This document shows, in pieces, positions 31,429-41,631 of a DNA stretch of 64,000 bases (positions are counted from its first letter, which is position 1; each line of letters begins with the position of its first letter). The notes under the pieces are model-generated. The model had not been told where the DNA came from. It was given only the letters and a program-made list of their open reading frames with translations, and searched no databases. Source of the stretch: Chondrus crispus (Eukaryota; Rhodophyta; Florideophyceae; Gigartinales; Gigartinaceae); the NCBI RefSeq assembly GCF_000350225.1, contig NW_005179006.1, positions 35,079-99,078 on the forward strand. The letters run 5' to 3'. A program made the translations under genes and the position numbers.

Positions 31429-31670
31429 GTGCACCTACAGTGCAATTTGAGATTTTTAGCATATTTGAGTGCACTGTGAACGCGAATTGTTGCCGCTGAG
31501 GGCCACACAATTCCTATTGGTGGCACTTGGAGTGCACCGAGAGGGCGGCATGAGTGTATGATAGTTCTGCACTCATACCGCCCGCCGTAAATGCTATGTA
31601 ATCTGGAGTGTGAGGTGAGTGCACTGTGCATTGCATGCTGCATCGCATTGCGTAGTGCACTCACTCTGCA
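31424..31670. repeat. Subterminal GAGTGCAC repeats
   Basis: About seven copies of the core AGTGCAC or its inverse occur within 250 bases, for example near 31428, 31464, 31531, 31614 and 31654. They lie only at the left end of the insertion. Confidence 0.7.
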
Positions 31671-31699
31671 CGCAACTTGCTTGTCAGTCCATAATTTAG

Positions 31700-32332
31700 A
31701 TGGTCGACGCCGAGTTTATGCAAAATCGCATCTCGCAGTTTGACGACCCCGGCCTCGCCAAACCGCCTACCGCCGACCCGAAGCCCGACCCCCCCGCCGA
31801 ACCCGTCCCCATCCACTCCGACGGCCCACCGACCCCGCCACCCGGCGCCCCGCCCGCTGCTGACGAAGACGGCCTCGTGCTCTCGGGCGTCTCCACCGGC
31901 CGCCCGCGCGACGTCACCCTCGCAGAGGACGACCAGCCCGACTCCGTTTATGCAAACCGCGACCAATCCGGCCGCGTCGAGGCCGTCTTCAACGCCGCCG
32001 CCGACTTGGATTCGCTTCCCCGCAGCCGCCAGCCCGTCCGACTCCACCCTCTCGCAGCGGAAGAGCAGCGCCCGAGGTACATTAATGATGCCGTGCCAGC
32101 GAAGACCGACGCCGTGCGCGCGAGGCTCCGGCACTTGGGCGACCGCATTCTTGCGAGAGTCAGGCATCATAGGAATGAGGATGAGCTGCCCAAGATCTCC
32201 CCGAAGAGCTTTTTCGTGCGCAGACCAGATGTTGTCTTGGCGGTGGAGCGAATTAGAGTCGAGCTGGAGGAGACAGACGGCGTTGGGGTTGGGAGGATTG
32301 ATGCCAATTCAGTCGTGTTGGAGAGTGAATAG
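31700..32332 (+). CDS. Hypothetical Pro/Asp-rich protein within the insertion
   Basis: A 210-residue frame from ATG 31700. The first 60 residues are Pro-rich (PPTADPKPDPPAEPVPIHSD), followed by acidic sequence and a basic helical part (RLRHLGDRILARVRHHRNEDEL) and a conserved-looking end (KSFFVRRPDVVLAVERIRVELEE). The high GC and the non-repetitive end suggest real coding sequence. It could be the head of the transposase, a second transposon protein or another captured host fragment. I do not recognise it. Confidence 0.45.
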   Translation: MVDAEFMQNRISQFDDPGLAKPPTADPKPDPPAEPVPIHSDGPPTPPPGAPPAADEDGLVLSGVSTGRPRDVTLAEDDQPDSVYANRDQSGRVEAVFNAAADLDSLPRSRQPVRLHPLAAEEQRPRYINDAVPAKTDAVRARLRHLGDRILARVRHHRNEDELPKISPKSFFVRRPDVVLAVERIRVELEETDGVGVGRIDANSVVLESE

Positions 32333-32403
32333 GGAAACATGGTTAAGCTTAACCTTAGCAGGGTCAATGAGAAAAAGCAGCCCATGTTTCTCAACCGTAT
32401 GGT

Positions 32404-33714
32404 TTGAGCATCCATTCGATCCGACAAATCGATGCTGAACTGCAGGCATTTGGGGATGGCATCGCAAGTGAAGTCAACAGCAGACCGAGGGCTATGAGTC
32501 TGCATAAAGATTGGAAGTCATCTGAGCTGAAAGCATTAACCCTCTCTTACAGCTTAGTTGTTCTTGATGGACATCTGCCAGAGCCGTATCTGGGGGGATG
32601 GGCAAAGTATGTGGAGATGGTGGATCTGTGATGGCGTCCAGTTTTGACAAGTTCGGCTTTGGATCGCCTAGGTCAAGTATCTCTTGAGTTCTACAATCAT
32701 TTCGAGAACGACTATTATCGCTTCAAGCCAGAGCTCATCAAGCTTTGCAAGCTTGTCTTTCACTTACCTTTGCATATTCGCGGATGCGTGCTCGAGTCTT
32801 GCCCGCCGTTAGGCTACTCGCAATATGGTATGGAGAGGTATATTGGTTGGCAAGTTGGTAGACTTAATGCGAAAAACCTTGCCAGTGCCTCCCTGCACAA
32901 GAACGCGTTGTTTACAGAATCATTTAAGATCCGCTTCAAGGTGCCATTCGCCGGTACGTGTGGCAACTTTGCTGAGGTTGAAGGTCAGGGTGGGTTCGTA
33001 ATGAAAGGCATGGGGTATAGGCGTCGCTTTGCGGGCGGCAATTCCGATGACGACCGCCTGTATTCGTTGATGAGAAGCTACCTGACTAGGAAATATGACG
33101 GAAAGACACCGTCCGAAGCAGATGGCATACTCGACAGCATTTCGTATGCAACATATTTTCTTCGCATGGAGTTCGTGTGTGCAATTGGAACGCAAACCGT
33201 TGGAACTAATATGCAAGTAAGTAGTTGGCACAGGGAAAGGGACCGGGATCGCGCGAATTGGTTTGTGGCCTGTGAAATGGAATCAGAAGCCGCCCAATTC
33301 GAAGTGTACTACGGTCGCGTTTTAAAGTTGATCTCGTTTGCCACAGTGGAGGATCATTCGGAGCGATGGGGGCATTGGCAGAAGGAGTATGCCACGGCCG
33401 TGATTGAATGGGTTTCGGGGTTGCAGACTGGGGCATATGGACAACTGTACAAGAATTGTAGCACTCAAAATGCCTTTACTGCGAAGACACTAGAGGACGT
33501 CTCGATCATACGGCGGCTTGTGTCTGTAGTTAATCATGAAGTACCGACCAGTGCGCATAGACTATCGGATAATCGAAGCCGCTCATCGGCCCCACGCGGC
33601 CGCAAGCTCACTTATTTTTTGGACGATTGCCTACGGTCGGATCTGCTTCTGCAAGACACTGCCGTCGGTGTTGATGGTATTAATCGGACACTGCGCGGTC
33701 GCGTCGGAAGTTAG
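32404..33714 (+). pseudogene. TNP2-like transposase C-terminal region (DUF4218-type)
   Basis: The first piece has WKSSELKALTLSYSLVVLDG and LGGWAKYVEMVDL. After a stop at about 32629 the same theme continues with FKPELIKLCKLVFHLPLHIRG, GYSQYGMERYIGWQVGRLNA and EVYYGRVLKLISF. In CACTA transposases the TNP2 catalytic core is followed by just this order: a WK-type helix, an HLP..I segment, an F/Y-x-ME-R-x-x-G motif and an YYGRV segment. The catalytic part itself is not present, so this is a truncated, broken copy. Alternative: another DDE superfamily with a related C-terminal domain. Confidence 0.55.
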
Positions 33715-33862
33715 CAACAGATTGGAAAGAGCTTGGAATTGTTGGGGGACGAAGTGCGGCAGATAGGGCTCCTGAAATTGGAAGCAGTGCATCCTTTTGG
33801 GCTCAAACTCGTTCATCTCGTCCACAATGGTATGGAAGACGTATGCCGCGTCCACGTGAAGT

Positions 33863-34790
33863 CAACGGTCAAACGAGCCGTTCATGTTACGCAGGGCCTC
33901 GAGCAAAGGCCCTTTGCCGCCAAGCAGCTCGCGGCGCATGGCGGCGGTGGCTTCTGCGTCGAGCCGGAGATGTGCGTGTGGACTGTGGAGGTGCGCGACC
34001 TCCACTAGACGCGCCGCAAACCCCGGCAGCGAGCACTCGCCGCCCACTAGCACTACGCACCGCGCCAGCCGCGCGCGCGTGTACAAGTCGCGGCACGAGG
34101 GCAGCGCGCGCAGCACGGCCGCGGCGATGTTGCACTCGTCTGTAGAAGAAAGGAGAGAAAGAGGGAGAGAGAGATAGATAGACAAAGACACACAGGACGA
34201 GGAGGTCAGCGCTCACGCGGCGGAACGCACAGCTCGGGGCGGATCAAAGAAAGAGTGGGCAAGTTTTCGTACCGTCATGTGGGTCGAAAAGCACGTCACA
34301 CGGGCAGGTGGAGACTCTGAGGGCGTCTCGGGGTGGAGCGGACGGCGAGCGGTGCGAGTGCTCGGTCGCGAGCGCGCTCTGCGACGTGCATGAAGCCATC
34401 GGGGGCGAGGGTGAGGGTGTCGGGGTGGACCAGGACGCGCGTGGAGGCCCACCCGACGTCGAGGACGAGCGGGGCGGGGCACACGACGGCGGCCATGGCG
34501 GCGGCGAGGGGGGAGACGAAGGCAAGGCACGCACACGGGAGGAGACTGCCGAGCGCGCGCTCGAGCGGGGCGCGCGCCGCGGCGGGGAGGCGCAGCGCCG
34601 GCTCGACGACGACGACGGACAGGTGCGCGCAGGCCGACGGCGGCAGCGCCAAGCGCGCCGACAGCACGAGCGCCAGCGCGCACGCGAACGCGTGCGGCGG
34701 CTGCAGCTCGAACGCCGGCACTGACAGCGGCAGCGCTGACGCCAGGCCGACGCGGTGCAGCCGCAAGCCGGGAGCGAAGACGAGCGCCAT
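33863..34790 (-). pseudogene. Captured actin-related-protein (Arp10-like) gene fragment with one intron
   Basis: From ATG 34788-34790 the first exon reads LVFAPGLRLHRVGLA (phosphate-1-like), then LSVVVVEPALRLP, LAFVSPLAAAMAA and PLVLDVGWASTRVLV (phosphate-2-like), in the order of an actin fold. After a frameshift near 34300-34330 comes CPCDVLFDPHDG. An intron with GTGAGC...TTCTACAG borders (34216-34140, 77 bases, pyrimidine-rich) separates it from exon 2 (from 34139): HECNIAAAVLRALPSCRDLY, then CVVLVGGECSLPGFAARL, the ARP VLxGGxSxxPGF motif. The usual C-terminal Trp-Gly-Gly-Ser part is missing. The divergent, compact phosphate loops suggest Arp10 rather than actin; paralogue identity is tentative. 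Confidence 0.65.
34140..34216 (-). other. Spliceosomal intron in the captured ARP fragment
   Basis: GT...AG borders on the minus strand with a long pyrimidine tract before the acceptor. Joining the exons gives PPHECNIAAAVL in one frame. Confidence 0.7.
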
Positions 34791-35261
34791 CGGGGGGAGG
34801 AGGGAGGGGGGGCGGGGCGGCGGGGGGTGAAGAGGAACGGTGCAGATGTATGCTATTGTTATTGACGAAGTGGGCATCAAGGGGCGTGCAAAGTGCGTAC
34901 TGTAGACGAACACGCAGCAACTGTAAAGCGACATTTTTGGGTGCATACAGAAGGCGGTATGTGCTGTGACATGGCCATTTGAAACGGAGATATTTAAGAT
35001 GTTGGGGGGGTTAAAGGGAGTTTCGTGTGATTGTACCGTTGGTGCATGGTGAGTGTAAGGTACTCACAATATTCTCCATCTGATCTCATTTTAATCGCTG
35101 CTCACGATTTAATGTTGAACCTGTATGCAGGTCACAGTTTTATGAGCGCAAAAATGTGAAAAGCATATCACGCTGTACATACCCTTACGTGAACTAAAAA
35201 AATCAAATTTTGCAAAATGGGACGCTCACAATAGAAGCATTTTGCCATCACATTTTTTCAA

Positions 35262-36749
35262 TAAATTCTCGTAGGGCCGCCAACACACCGTCACGGAAGA
35301 TCCGCCTTGTCAGAGCGGTGACAATTTCCCCGATGGCGCAGGCCATGGTGAGGGTCGCCACGCCGGTGGGGGGGCTATATTTTTTACAGAACTCCCCAAA
35401 AACCGCGCACAAGAATTTGACCGTCATGGCACAGGGGGTCATGGATGTTGCCCCCGAATAACCGTTCTCGGTAATGCTCAGCAATTTTGGGCACCGCTCG
35501 GTTCACATCCCGAAGCATACCGTAGTCGGACTGGCTCTTCCGTCGCCCACTCACATCCTGACCCTTGGCGACTCGGCCGCGGAAGCGGCTGAAGCTAAGG
35601 AAGGGGGAGGGATATTTAATTCCAACCTCTCAACCGCAAAGGATGGCGCGGAAGAAGCCGCCGACAACCGTACGGATAAGGGCGGGGCTGAACAAGCCAC
35701 GCCGCCCAAGGCGCCCCTCGGGGCGGCTGGAACGGATAAACCCGAAGACACCGCCGCCCCTGAGGAGGACCCCAACGCCTGGAAAGAGGACGTCCACATC
35801 GGTGCCGAGGACGAGGAGGTACGCTCGGATGTCCTCGAGGTACTGTCCGAATTCAAGGGGATGTGGACCGGCCAGCTGGGAAAATTCGGGGCCACGAAGC
35901 ACCGCATTGAACTCAAGCCCGGTGCTCGCCCGATTTACCAGGCGCCTTACCGCGCCGGACCAACCGCACGGGAAAAAGAGAAAACGGAGATTGACCGCAT
36001 GCTCCGGGCAGGGTTAATCGACCCCGCCACGGCCGAATGGGCAAGCCCCGTGGTATTCGTCCCTAAAAAGAATGGTAACATGCGGTTCTGTGTCGACTAC
36101 AGAAAGCTCAACGCAGTCACCGTTCGGGATTCCTATCCGTTGCCGAGGATGGACGAGTGCATCGATTCCCTCGGCGACGCTACTGTCTTTACCACGCTGG
36201 ATTGCAACAGCGGGTATTGGCAAGTAGAAATCGCCGAGGAGGACCGCGACAAGACGATGTTCGCGTCGCACTGCGGGTTGTACCGTATCCTCCGCATGCC
36301 GTTCGGTTTGAAGAATGCCCCCGCTACCTTGCAGCGGGCCGTCGACATTATACTGTCGCGGGTAAAATGGGAAGTCGCACTGGTCTACCTGGATGATGTT
36401 ATCATCTACTCCAAGACCGTAACGGAACACTTCGCGCACGTCCGCGAGGTTCTGCGCCTTCTGCGGGACGCGGGCGCGTCGCTGAAGCTGTCGAAGTGCG
36501 CCTTCTTCGACACCTCGGTCACCTACCTGGGGCATGTGATCCGAGCAGGTTGGTTGGAGGTCGAGCGCCGCAACGTGGTCGCCATCGAGCGCGCTCGACC
36601 TCCCTAGAACCAGGCGGAATTGCGATCCTTCTTAGGAATGTGCAACGTGTACCGTCGGTTCGTGAAGGGCTTCGCGAAAATAGCCGCTCCGCTAAACCGG
36701 AAGACGGGGAAAAATCAACCCTTCGAGTTTGTGGTTCTTACCGATGAGG
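35262..36749 (+). pseudogene. E1 reverse transcriptase
   Basis: After the insertion the E1 pol linker resumes (RKIRLVRAVTISPMAQAMVRV), has a TAA at 35459-35461 and continues as HRSVHIPKHTVVGLA. The RT domain follows: ASPVVFVPKKNGNMRFCVDYRKLN, FTTLDCNSGYWQ, MPFGLKNAPATLQR and the catalytic YLDD near 36388-36399. A TAG at 36605-36607 lies in frame before NQAELRSFLGMCNVYRRFVKGFAKI. The frame then enters the assembly gap. At least two stops show that this copy cannot make full Pol. Confidence 0.9.
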
Positions 36750-36836
36750 NNNNNNNNNNNNNNNNNNNNNNNNNNNNNNNNNNNNNNNNNNNNNNNNNNN
36801 NNNNNNNNNNNNNNNNNNNNNNNNNNNNNNNNNNNN
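36750..36836. other. Assembly gap (87 N)
   Basis: Unknown bases between RT and RNase H of E1. Length is as given and may not be the true size. Confidence 1.
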
Positions 36837-38871
36837 GGTACGCGCAAGCGTAGTAGGGCACGGTGCCCTGGTACAGGAGCAGCCGAGCGGTGACTGCCTA
36901 CCGATCGGGTATTGGAGTCGGGCTCTAACCGACGCCGAGAAAAATTACCCCACCACCGAGAAGGAATGCCTTGCTGTCGTGTGGAGCATCCTCACGCTTC
37001 GACCATATCTGTATGGGAACACATTCGACCTCCGAACGGATCACGAGGCCCTTCGATGGTTCCTCAACCTGGCGGATAGCTCCGGGCGGCTAGCGCGCTG
37101 GCGTCTCCGCCTAGCCGAGGACGAATACGACGTACAGTACCGACCGGGTATTAAGCACCAACTCGCGGATGGTGTATCACGCCTCCGAGTTGATTGCGCA
37201 ACCTCCGAACCGGTTGACGATGAGGTCCCGTGTTTCGCGGTACAATGGCGAGAGGAGGAGCATAACCCCCGCCAAGGTACCGTACACTGGGAGACCCCCG
37301 TCGACACGGGGAGAGCTGAGCACGCGTTCGCGGTTATACCCGAAGAACGCGACGTCTCATCCATAACGGTGGAAGAGTTCCTTCGGGAGCAGGCCGAGGA
37401 CCCCTTCTGTAGGGCGGCCGCCGAGACCGTGGGGAACCCGGACTCGCGCTACGACGTCGACCGATACGGGTTCGTCGTCCGCAAGTCCCCCTTCGATGAG
37501 ACTCTGCAGTGGGTTGTACCGAAACGGCTCAGGGCGAAGATATTGTACCTCGCCCATCATCCCCGCCTGACTGGACACCCGGGCGGTACGAGGATGTATT
37601 ATACCCTCCGGCGGGAATATTATTGGCCTCATATGGCCAACGACGCCTTTAGTACCGTACGGAATTGCGCCTCGTGCGCCGCCACCCGGCGAACCCTGGT
37701 GCGGCATCAGAAGGACCTCAAGCTATTCCTAGCGGCAGGGCCCCTGGATTTCGTCGCCATGGACCTGCTGGGTCATTTACCGAAGACGGCGCACGGGAAT
37801 CGCCACCTGCTCGTCATGACCGACCGGTTTACGAAGCTGACGCGCAGCATCCCGTTACGGACAACCACCGCGTCGGTTGTCGCAAACGCCTTCCTGGACA
37901 ATTGGGTCTACGTATACGGCGCACCTCATTGCGTGCTAACCGATAACGGACCACAATTTGCCGCCAAGTTCTTCGACGCGGTGTGCGCCTTGCTGGGGGT
38001 GAGACACTACCTGACTACCGCCTATCACCCCCAGACAAATGGGCAAACCGAACGGTTCAACCGCACTCTGGTGCAGCACCTCCGACACTATGTCGAGGAG
38101 CATCAGAGAGACTGGGACGAGTACATGCAGCCCCTGACCTTCGCGTATAACACGCAGGTGCACCGGTCAACGGAGACAACCCTGTTGGAACTGGTGCTGA
38201 CGCGACCACCGTCCGGATTGGCACTGCCCGGTACTGTACCGCAGGACGCCGGATCCCACACGGAAGACCCGCGGACCCCGGTACAGTACAAGCGCGCGAC
38301 GTTGCGGAAGCTCCGGGATGCCCTCGAGCGCACGCGGGTGAAACTAACCGCGGCGCAGAGGAGGTACAAAGCCAACTTCGATAAGAAGGTGCGCTTCCGT
38401 CCGGTCATCGCGGTGGGAGACTTTGTCTACGTGGACCGTCCACTGCGGCCGTTGACGAGCGCCGAGCGGGGAGACCTACCGAGCGACGGAAGAGGACCCT
38501 CCGTCAAGCTCTTACCGAAAACAGAAGGCCCGTTTCGGGTCCGATCCGCCACTGAGGCCACAGTGGTCGTCGACCAAGACGGGGTCTCGAACCGCGTGAG
38601 CATCGATCGGGTAACCAAGATGCCGCGGGGACCCCACGACCCCACTGTGGCCGCACCGACAACGGACCCGCCGGCGGGAACACCCGAACCGCCAGCGGAG
38701 TACGTGGTTGACCACTTGGTCGCCCACCGGGAGGCCTGCAGCGGCAGCCAGTACAAGGTCCGCTGGTATGGTTTTACCCCAGCGGACGATACCTGGGAAC
38801 CCGCCGAAGGCCTCCCGCAACCCTTCATCGACCGCTTCTGGCGCGCGCGGACAACCGCGCGCCACCGCTAA
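36837..38871 (+). CDS. E1 RNase H, integrase and chromodomain
   Basis: An open frame from the gap to TAA at 38871. RNase H: PIGYWSRALTDAEKNY, TEKECLAVVWSILTLRPYLYG, RTDHEALRWFLN and RLARWRLRLAEDEYDVQYRPG. Integrase: zinc-binding HHPRLTGHPGG...CASCAATR, catalytic Asp in MDLLGHLPK, Asp in LTDNGPQF and Glu in NGQTERFNR. A GPY/F-like region follows (LPKTEGPFRVRSA). At the end is a chromodomain, YVVDHLVAHREACSGSQYKV then RWYGFTPADDTWEP (about 38698-38850), which in chromoviruses directs integration to particular histone marks. No frameshift is present here, unlike in E2. Confidence 0.93.
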
Positions 38872-38960
38872 AACCGCACGGGACAGACCCGGCGCGGATG
38901 GAACGGACCCTCCGGCGGGGCGACCCGACGCGGCGATGGCCAAGCAAACACTCGGGCGGG

Positions 38961-40961
38961 CTACGTCTCACCCCCCTCGGGGTGGATAAAAGTGTAGCCC
39001 TCTTCCGAGTCCGGGTTAGCACTCGAGCGACAAGGCCAAGGAGGGAGCCAGGAGAAGAAGGACTCATTTACTGAAAGGAAGGGACTTGGTCCCTGGAGGC
39101 GGTTCGCTACTCTCCCCGCCTCCGGTACCGGCTTTAGTCGCGACGTTGGCGCTTGGCGTAGGGCTCCGTCCCCCTGCGTCGTGCCCGAGGGGTCGACATC
39201 GACCGAACCGTACGGTCTCTTGGCAGCCACCTGCTCGCTCAATACTGCGAGGTGGTCCTGAGCGGCGGGGATACGCGCCATCGTCTCACCCCGCAGAAGG
39301 TCCTCGCCGGTGTCACGCTGGCGGATCGCGAACTGGAGGCCCGCCACCCGCGCCTTGAGCTGGGTCACCTCAACCAGCCAAGCTCGCGCGGACGCCAAAC
39401 CCGCTGCAAGGGTGAGCGGCGCGGGTACACCCGCATATCCGCACTCTACTTGCAGAGCGCGCAGGGCAGCCTGCGCGTCCGGATCCGCAGCGGGAGCCCC
39501 TCCATTCTGTGCGCCTTTAGAGGCTTCATCAGCGACCACCGAAGGGGTCTGAGTCCCCGTCCCGGTCATATCGCTGACGGGGAAAGCGGCGGAGTCTGGT
39601 GCCGACGCGGGTGCCACCTCAGGCAGATTTACCGCCGCCGGCTCTACAGTAGGGCCGACGGGAGGGCGCGCCACCGGGGCAGATGCCGGCACGGGCTCTC
39701 CCTCCTCCATGGATCGCGGGGAGTCCGCAGCCACCGGCACGGCCACTTCGGGCGGCGTCAACGGACCGACTGGAACACCCTCCGTGGTGCCGGTTGTACC
39801 CGGCATCGGCGAGAGCGGAGACGCCGTGACCGGCAACGACTCCGTTGAGGGCTCGACGCGGGCCCTGGCGGAGGTGACCGCCGCGCCCCATCCGTCGCCC
39901 GAGGCAATGGCGGCGCCGTATGATGCGGTGTCCGCGTCCGGCAGGGGATCGTACCAGTTGGCGGCCTCCACCGAGGTGCCATCCCAATGCGGCATCCGCA
40001 GGGAGCACCTGCGAGCCCAACTGTACCAGACGAAGTCGCCCCGCTCGGGGAGGGACCAGTCCAACAGCTCGGAGAAGTCGAGGATGGCCTCGGCGCCAGT
40101 CGGGTCGAAGGACGTACCCTCGAGGATGGCCGCCACCCCGACCGACCGGATGAGCTGCAAAAGCCCCGGAGATAACCGGAAGAGTGAGCCCCGCTGGCCG
40201 CAGTCATTCGCATTCCGGCTTGCCAAGCGGGGGTCCGGGCACCTTGTGAAAAACGGAAGGCCGTCCCTTGCGGCGTGTAGAAAACACAGCAAGGCCAGGA
40301 CGGCCCATTCCGAAAGAATGATCGCATCGATCAGCCGGCGCGTCCCCGCCGAGGCTTCCCGACCGAACGGACCCACCGGCATCCAGCGTGCGGCGACATA
40401 CGCCAGCACGCTGGGCGTGGGGACACAGAGGTACTCCGGGGCCTCGAGGCTACTCCATCCGTCCGGTAAGGCGGGGTATAACTGACCCCGGGCCGAGAGG
40501 GGGACCGCGAAGAATTCCGTGGTGTGCCACATGTGGAAATAGGCATCCACGCGGCGCCACCGCAGTCGGCTCTCCTTGGCGGAATTCGCACCCCACCGGA
40601 CGCGGTTGGCCACACTGTACCACCGGTCGAACGGGCGGGGGAAGGCCACCAGTTGGACGCGGGGCTTGGGATCCACATCCCCGCCGAACCACTCGAAGAG
40701 ACCGAACAACTGCGCGTGGTACTGCTCCTCGCCCGCGCAGCGGACGTACAGGAGATCCGAATGGGAGTCGGCCATCACTCGATGCGGTGCATGGAGCCAA
40801 CGGGTCCTCCACGCAGCCGAGCGGTGTTCTTGCCGAACTCGTCCGCGAGGGGAGGGCGTGCGGATGCCCCTCCGCCTCGGGATGGCTTGAAACCGGGCGG
40901 AATCGGGGAAGGCCGTACCGATGTAGGCATCGACGGTCATCGGCGGTTGCCCCTGCGAGGG
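38961..40961 (-). CDS. E1 antisense gene, main part (interrupted by E2)
   Basis: Opposite in strand to gag-pol and tail to tail with pol (90 bases between stops). This part holds a globular domain (AYFHMWHTTEFFAVPLSARG, GQLYPALPDGW, SEWAVLALLCFLHAARDGLPFF, LDWSLPERGDFVWYSWARR), a long Pro/Ala/Thr/Glu-rich linker, then a helical coiled-coil-like stretch (SARAWLVEVTQLKARVAGLQ) and a short tail. The first ATG now available is 40938-40940, but the frame is open upstream to the E2 insertion point. Removing E2 and one GAGGG joins it in frame to 54784-55253. The whole would be 821 residues. A comparable antisense gene exists in E2. The layout resembles the antisense proteins of plant gypsy elements (Transposase_28 type), an untested inference. 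Confidence 0.78.
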   Translation of the reverse strand, partial: PSQGQPPMTVDAYIGTAFPDSARFQAIPRRRGIRTPSPRGRVRQEHRSAAWRTRWLHAPHRVMADSHSDLLYVRCAGEEQYHAQLFGLFEWFGGDVDPKPRVQLVAFPRPFDRWYSVANRVRWGANSAKESRLRWRRVDAYFHMWHTTEFFAVPLSARGQLYPALPDGWSSLEAPEYLCVPTPSVLAYVAARWMPVGPFGREASAGTRRLIDAIILSEWAVLALLCFLHAARDGLPFFTRCPDPRLASRNANDCGQRGSLFRLSPGLLQLIRSVGVAAILEGTSFDPTGAEAILDFSELLDWSLPERGDFVWYSWARRCSLRMPHWDGTSVEAANWYDPLPDADTASYGAAIASGDGWGAAVTSARARVEPSTESLPVTASPLSPMPGTTGTTEGVPVGPLTPPEVAVPVAADSPRSMEEGEPVPASAPVARPPVGPTVEPAAVNLPEVAPASAPDSAAFPVSDMTGTGTQTPSVVADEASKGAQNGGAPAADPDAQAALRALQVECGYAGVPAPLTLAAGLASARAWLVEVTQLKARVAGLQFAIRQRDTGEDLLRGETMARIPAAQDHLAVLSEQVAAKRPYGSVDVDPSGTTQGDGALRQAPTSRLKPVPEAGRVANRLQGPSPFLSVNESFFSWLPPWPCRSSANPDSEEGYTFIHPEGGET

Positions 40962-41554
40962 TGTGGTATAACCCCAAACGGAAATTAGATTAGGATCGGA
41001 TCAGGGACAGTAAGGCAACGAGCCTTACAGCCATGCGCGCACACACGTGTCCTCCGCGTCTACGGGACGCGTACTACACGTGGACTGTCATCCCCGCTGG
41101 CTGACAGCGTTACAGTGTCGATAGACCGGCACTACTGTAGAGTTATGATAGACTACAATGTACATTAAATATGAGCGGACCGCCGGCGGTGGAGGACGAC
41201 AAGCACGGACTTGTCAAGGATCCTCCACCTCGGTCCGCCCGCTTACTCTCAGGTATTTCCGTCCGTTTTACCTAGGAGTAGCACCGCGCGCGGGTTGAGG
41301 ACGCGCACAGCACGCCCACGAGCCGGCTCCGGCTCCGCCCGTCGGTACTGCATCGTCACCCAGTACCGCTCCGGGGCGTCGAGGCGTAGAACCATTCGCG
41401 CGTGCGCGTGTCCTCCCCGATCCCGCTCTACCACCGCTACCTCGAGCCCGTGCTCGGTACCGTGGGTGGGCCGTGCTTCTATCTTCCCGCCGATCGGGGT
41501 CTTTCCGAACTGTCAGTACTCACCCCCCTCGTCGTTGGGGGTGATTATACTACA
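40962..41554 (+). repeat. E2 5' LTR
   Basis: Starts TGTGGTATAACCCC and ends GTGATTATACTACA. Its ends are short inverted repeats (TGTGGTATAA and TTATACTACA). ATTAAATATGAG near 41164-41175 is a possible TATA region. Confidence 0.96.
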
Positions 41555-41555
41555 G

Positions 41556-41571
41556 TGGTCTCCCGACCTAG
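41556..41571 (+). promoter_or_regulatory. E2 primer-binding site
   Basis: TGGTCTCCCGACCTAG begins one base after the LTR. Its complement (ending GGTCGGGAGACCA) resembles a tRNA-Glu 3' end; the tRNA identity is inference. Confidence 0.6.
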
Positions 41572-41631
41572 AAGAATCTCAAGATCGAACCGAGAAGTCT
41601 ATCGTTTACCTCCGCGTCCTTACGCGTCGAG

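Larger units (their letters stand above)
31422..35261. mobile_element. TNP2/CACTA-like DNA insertion carrying a captured host gene fragment
   Basis: About 3.84 kb of foreign DNA splits the E1 pol linker. TAAATT at 31416-31421 and again at 35262-35267 may be the target duplication (or just TAA); exact ends are not settled. The first 250 bases carry many copies of GAGTGCAC/AGTGCACT in both directions, like the subterminal repeats bound by CACTA transposases. Inside are a hypothetical ORF (31700-32332), a TNP2-like transposase part (32404-33714) and a fragment of an actin-related-protein gene on the minus strand with one intron. Confidence 0.6.

Noticed and set aside
34213-34946. Several overlapping GC-rich frames on both strands
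   Set aside because: High GC removes stops in all frames. Only the minus-strand readings with ARP motifs and a proper intron were kept.
39086-40993. Plus-strand frames opposite the E1 antisense gene
   Set aside because: They are short, in several frames, Arg/Pro-rich and lack domains. The minus-strand frame is continuous across the E2 insertion.
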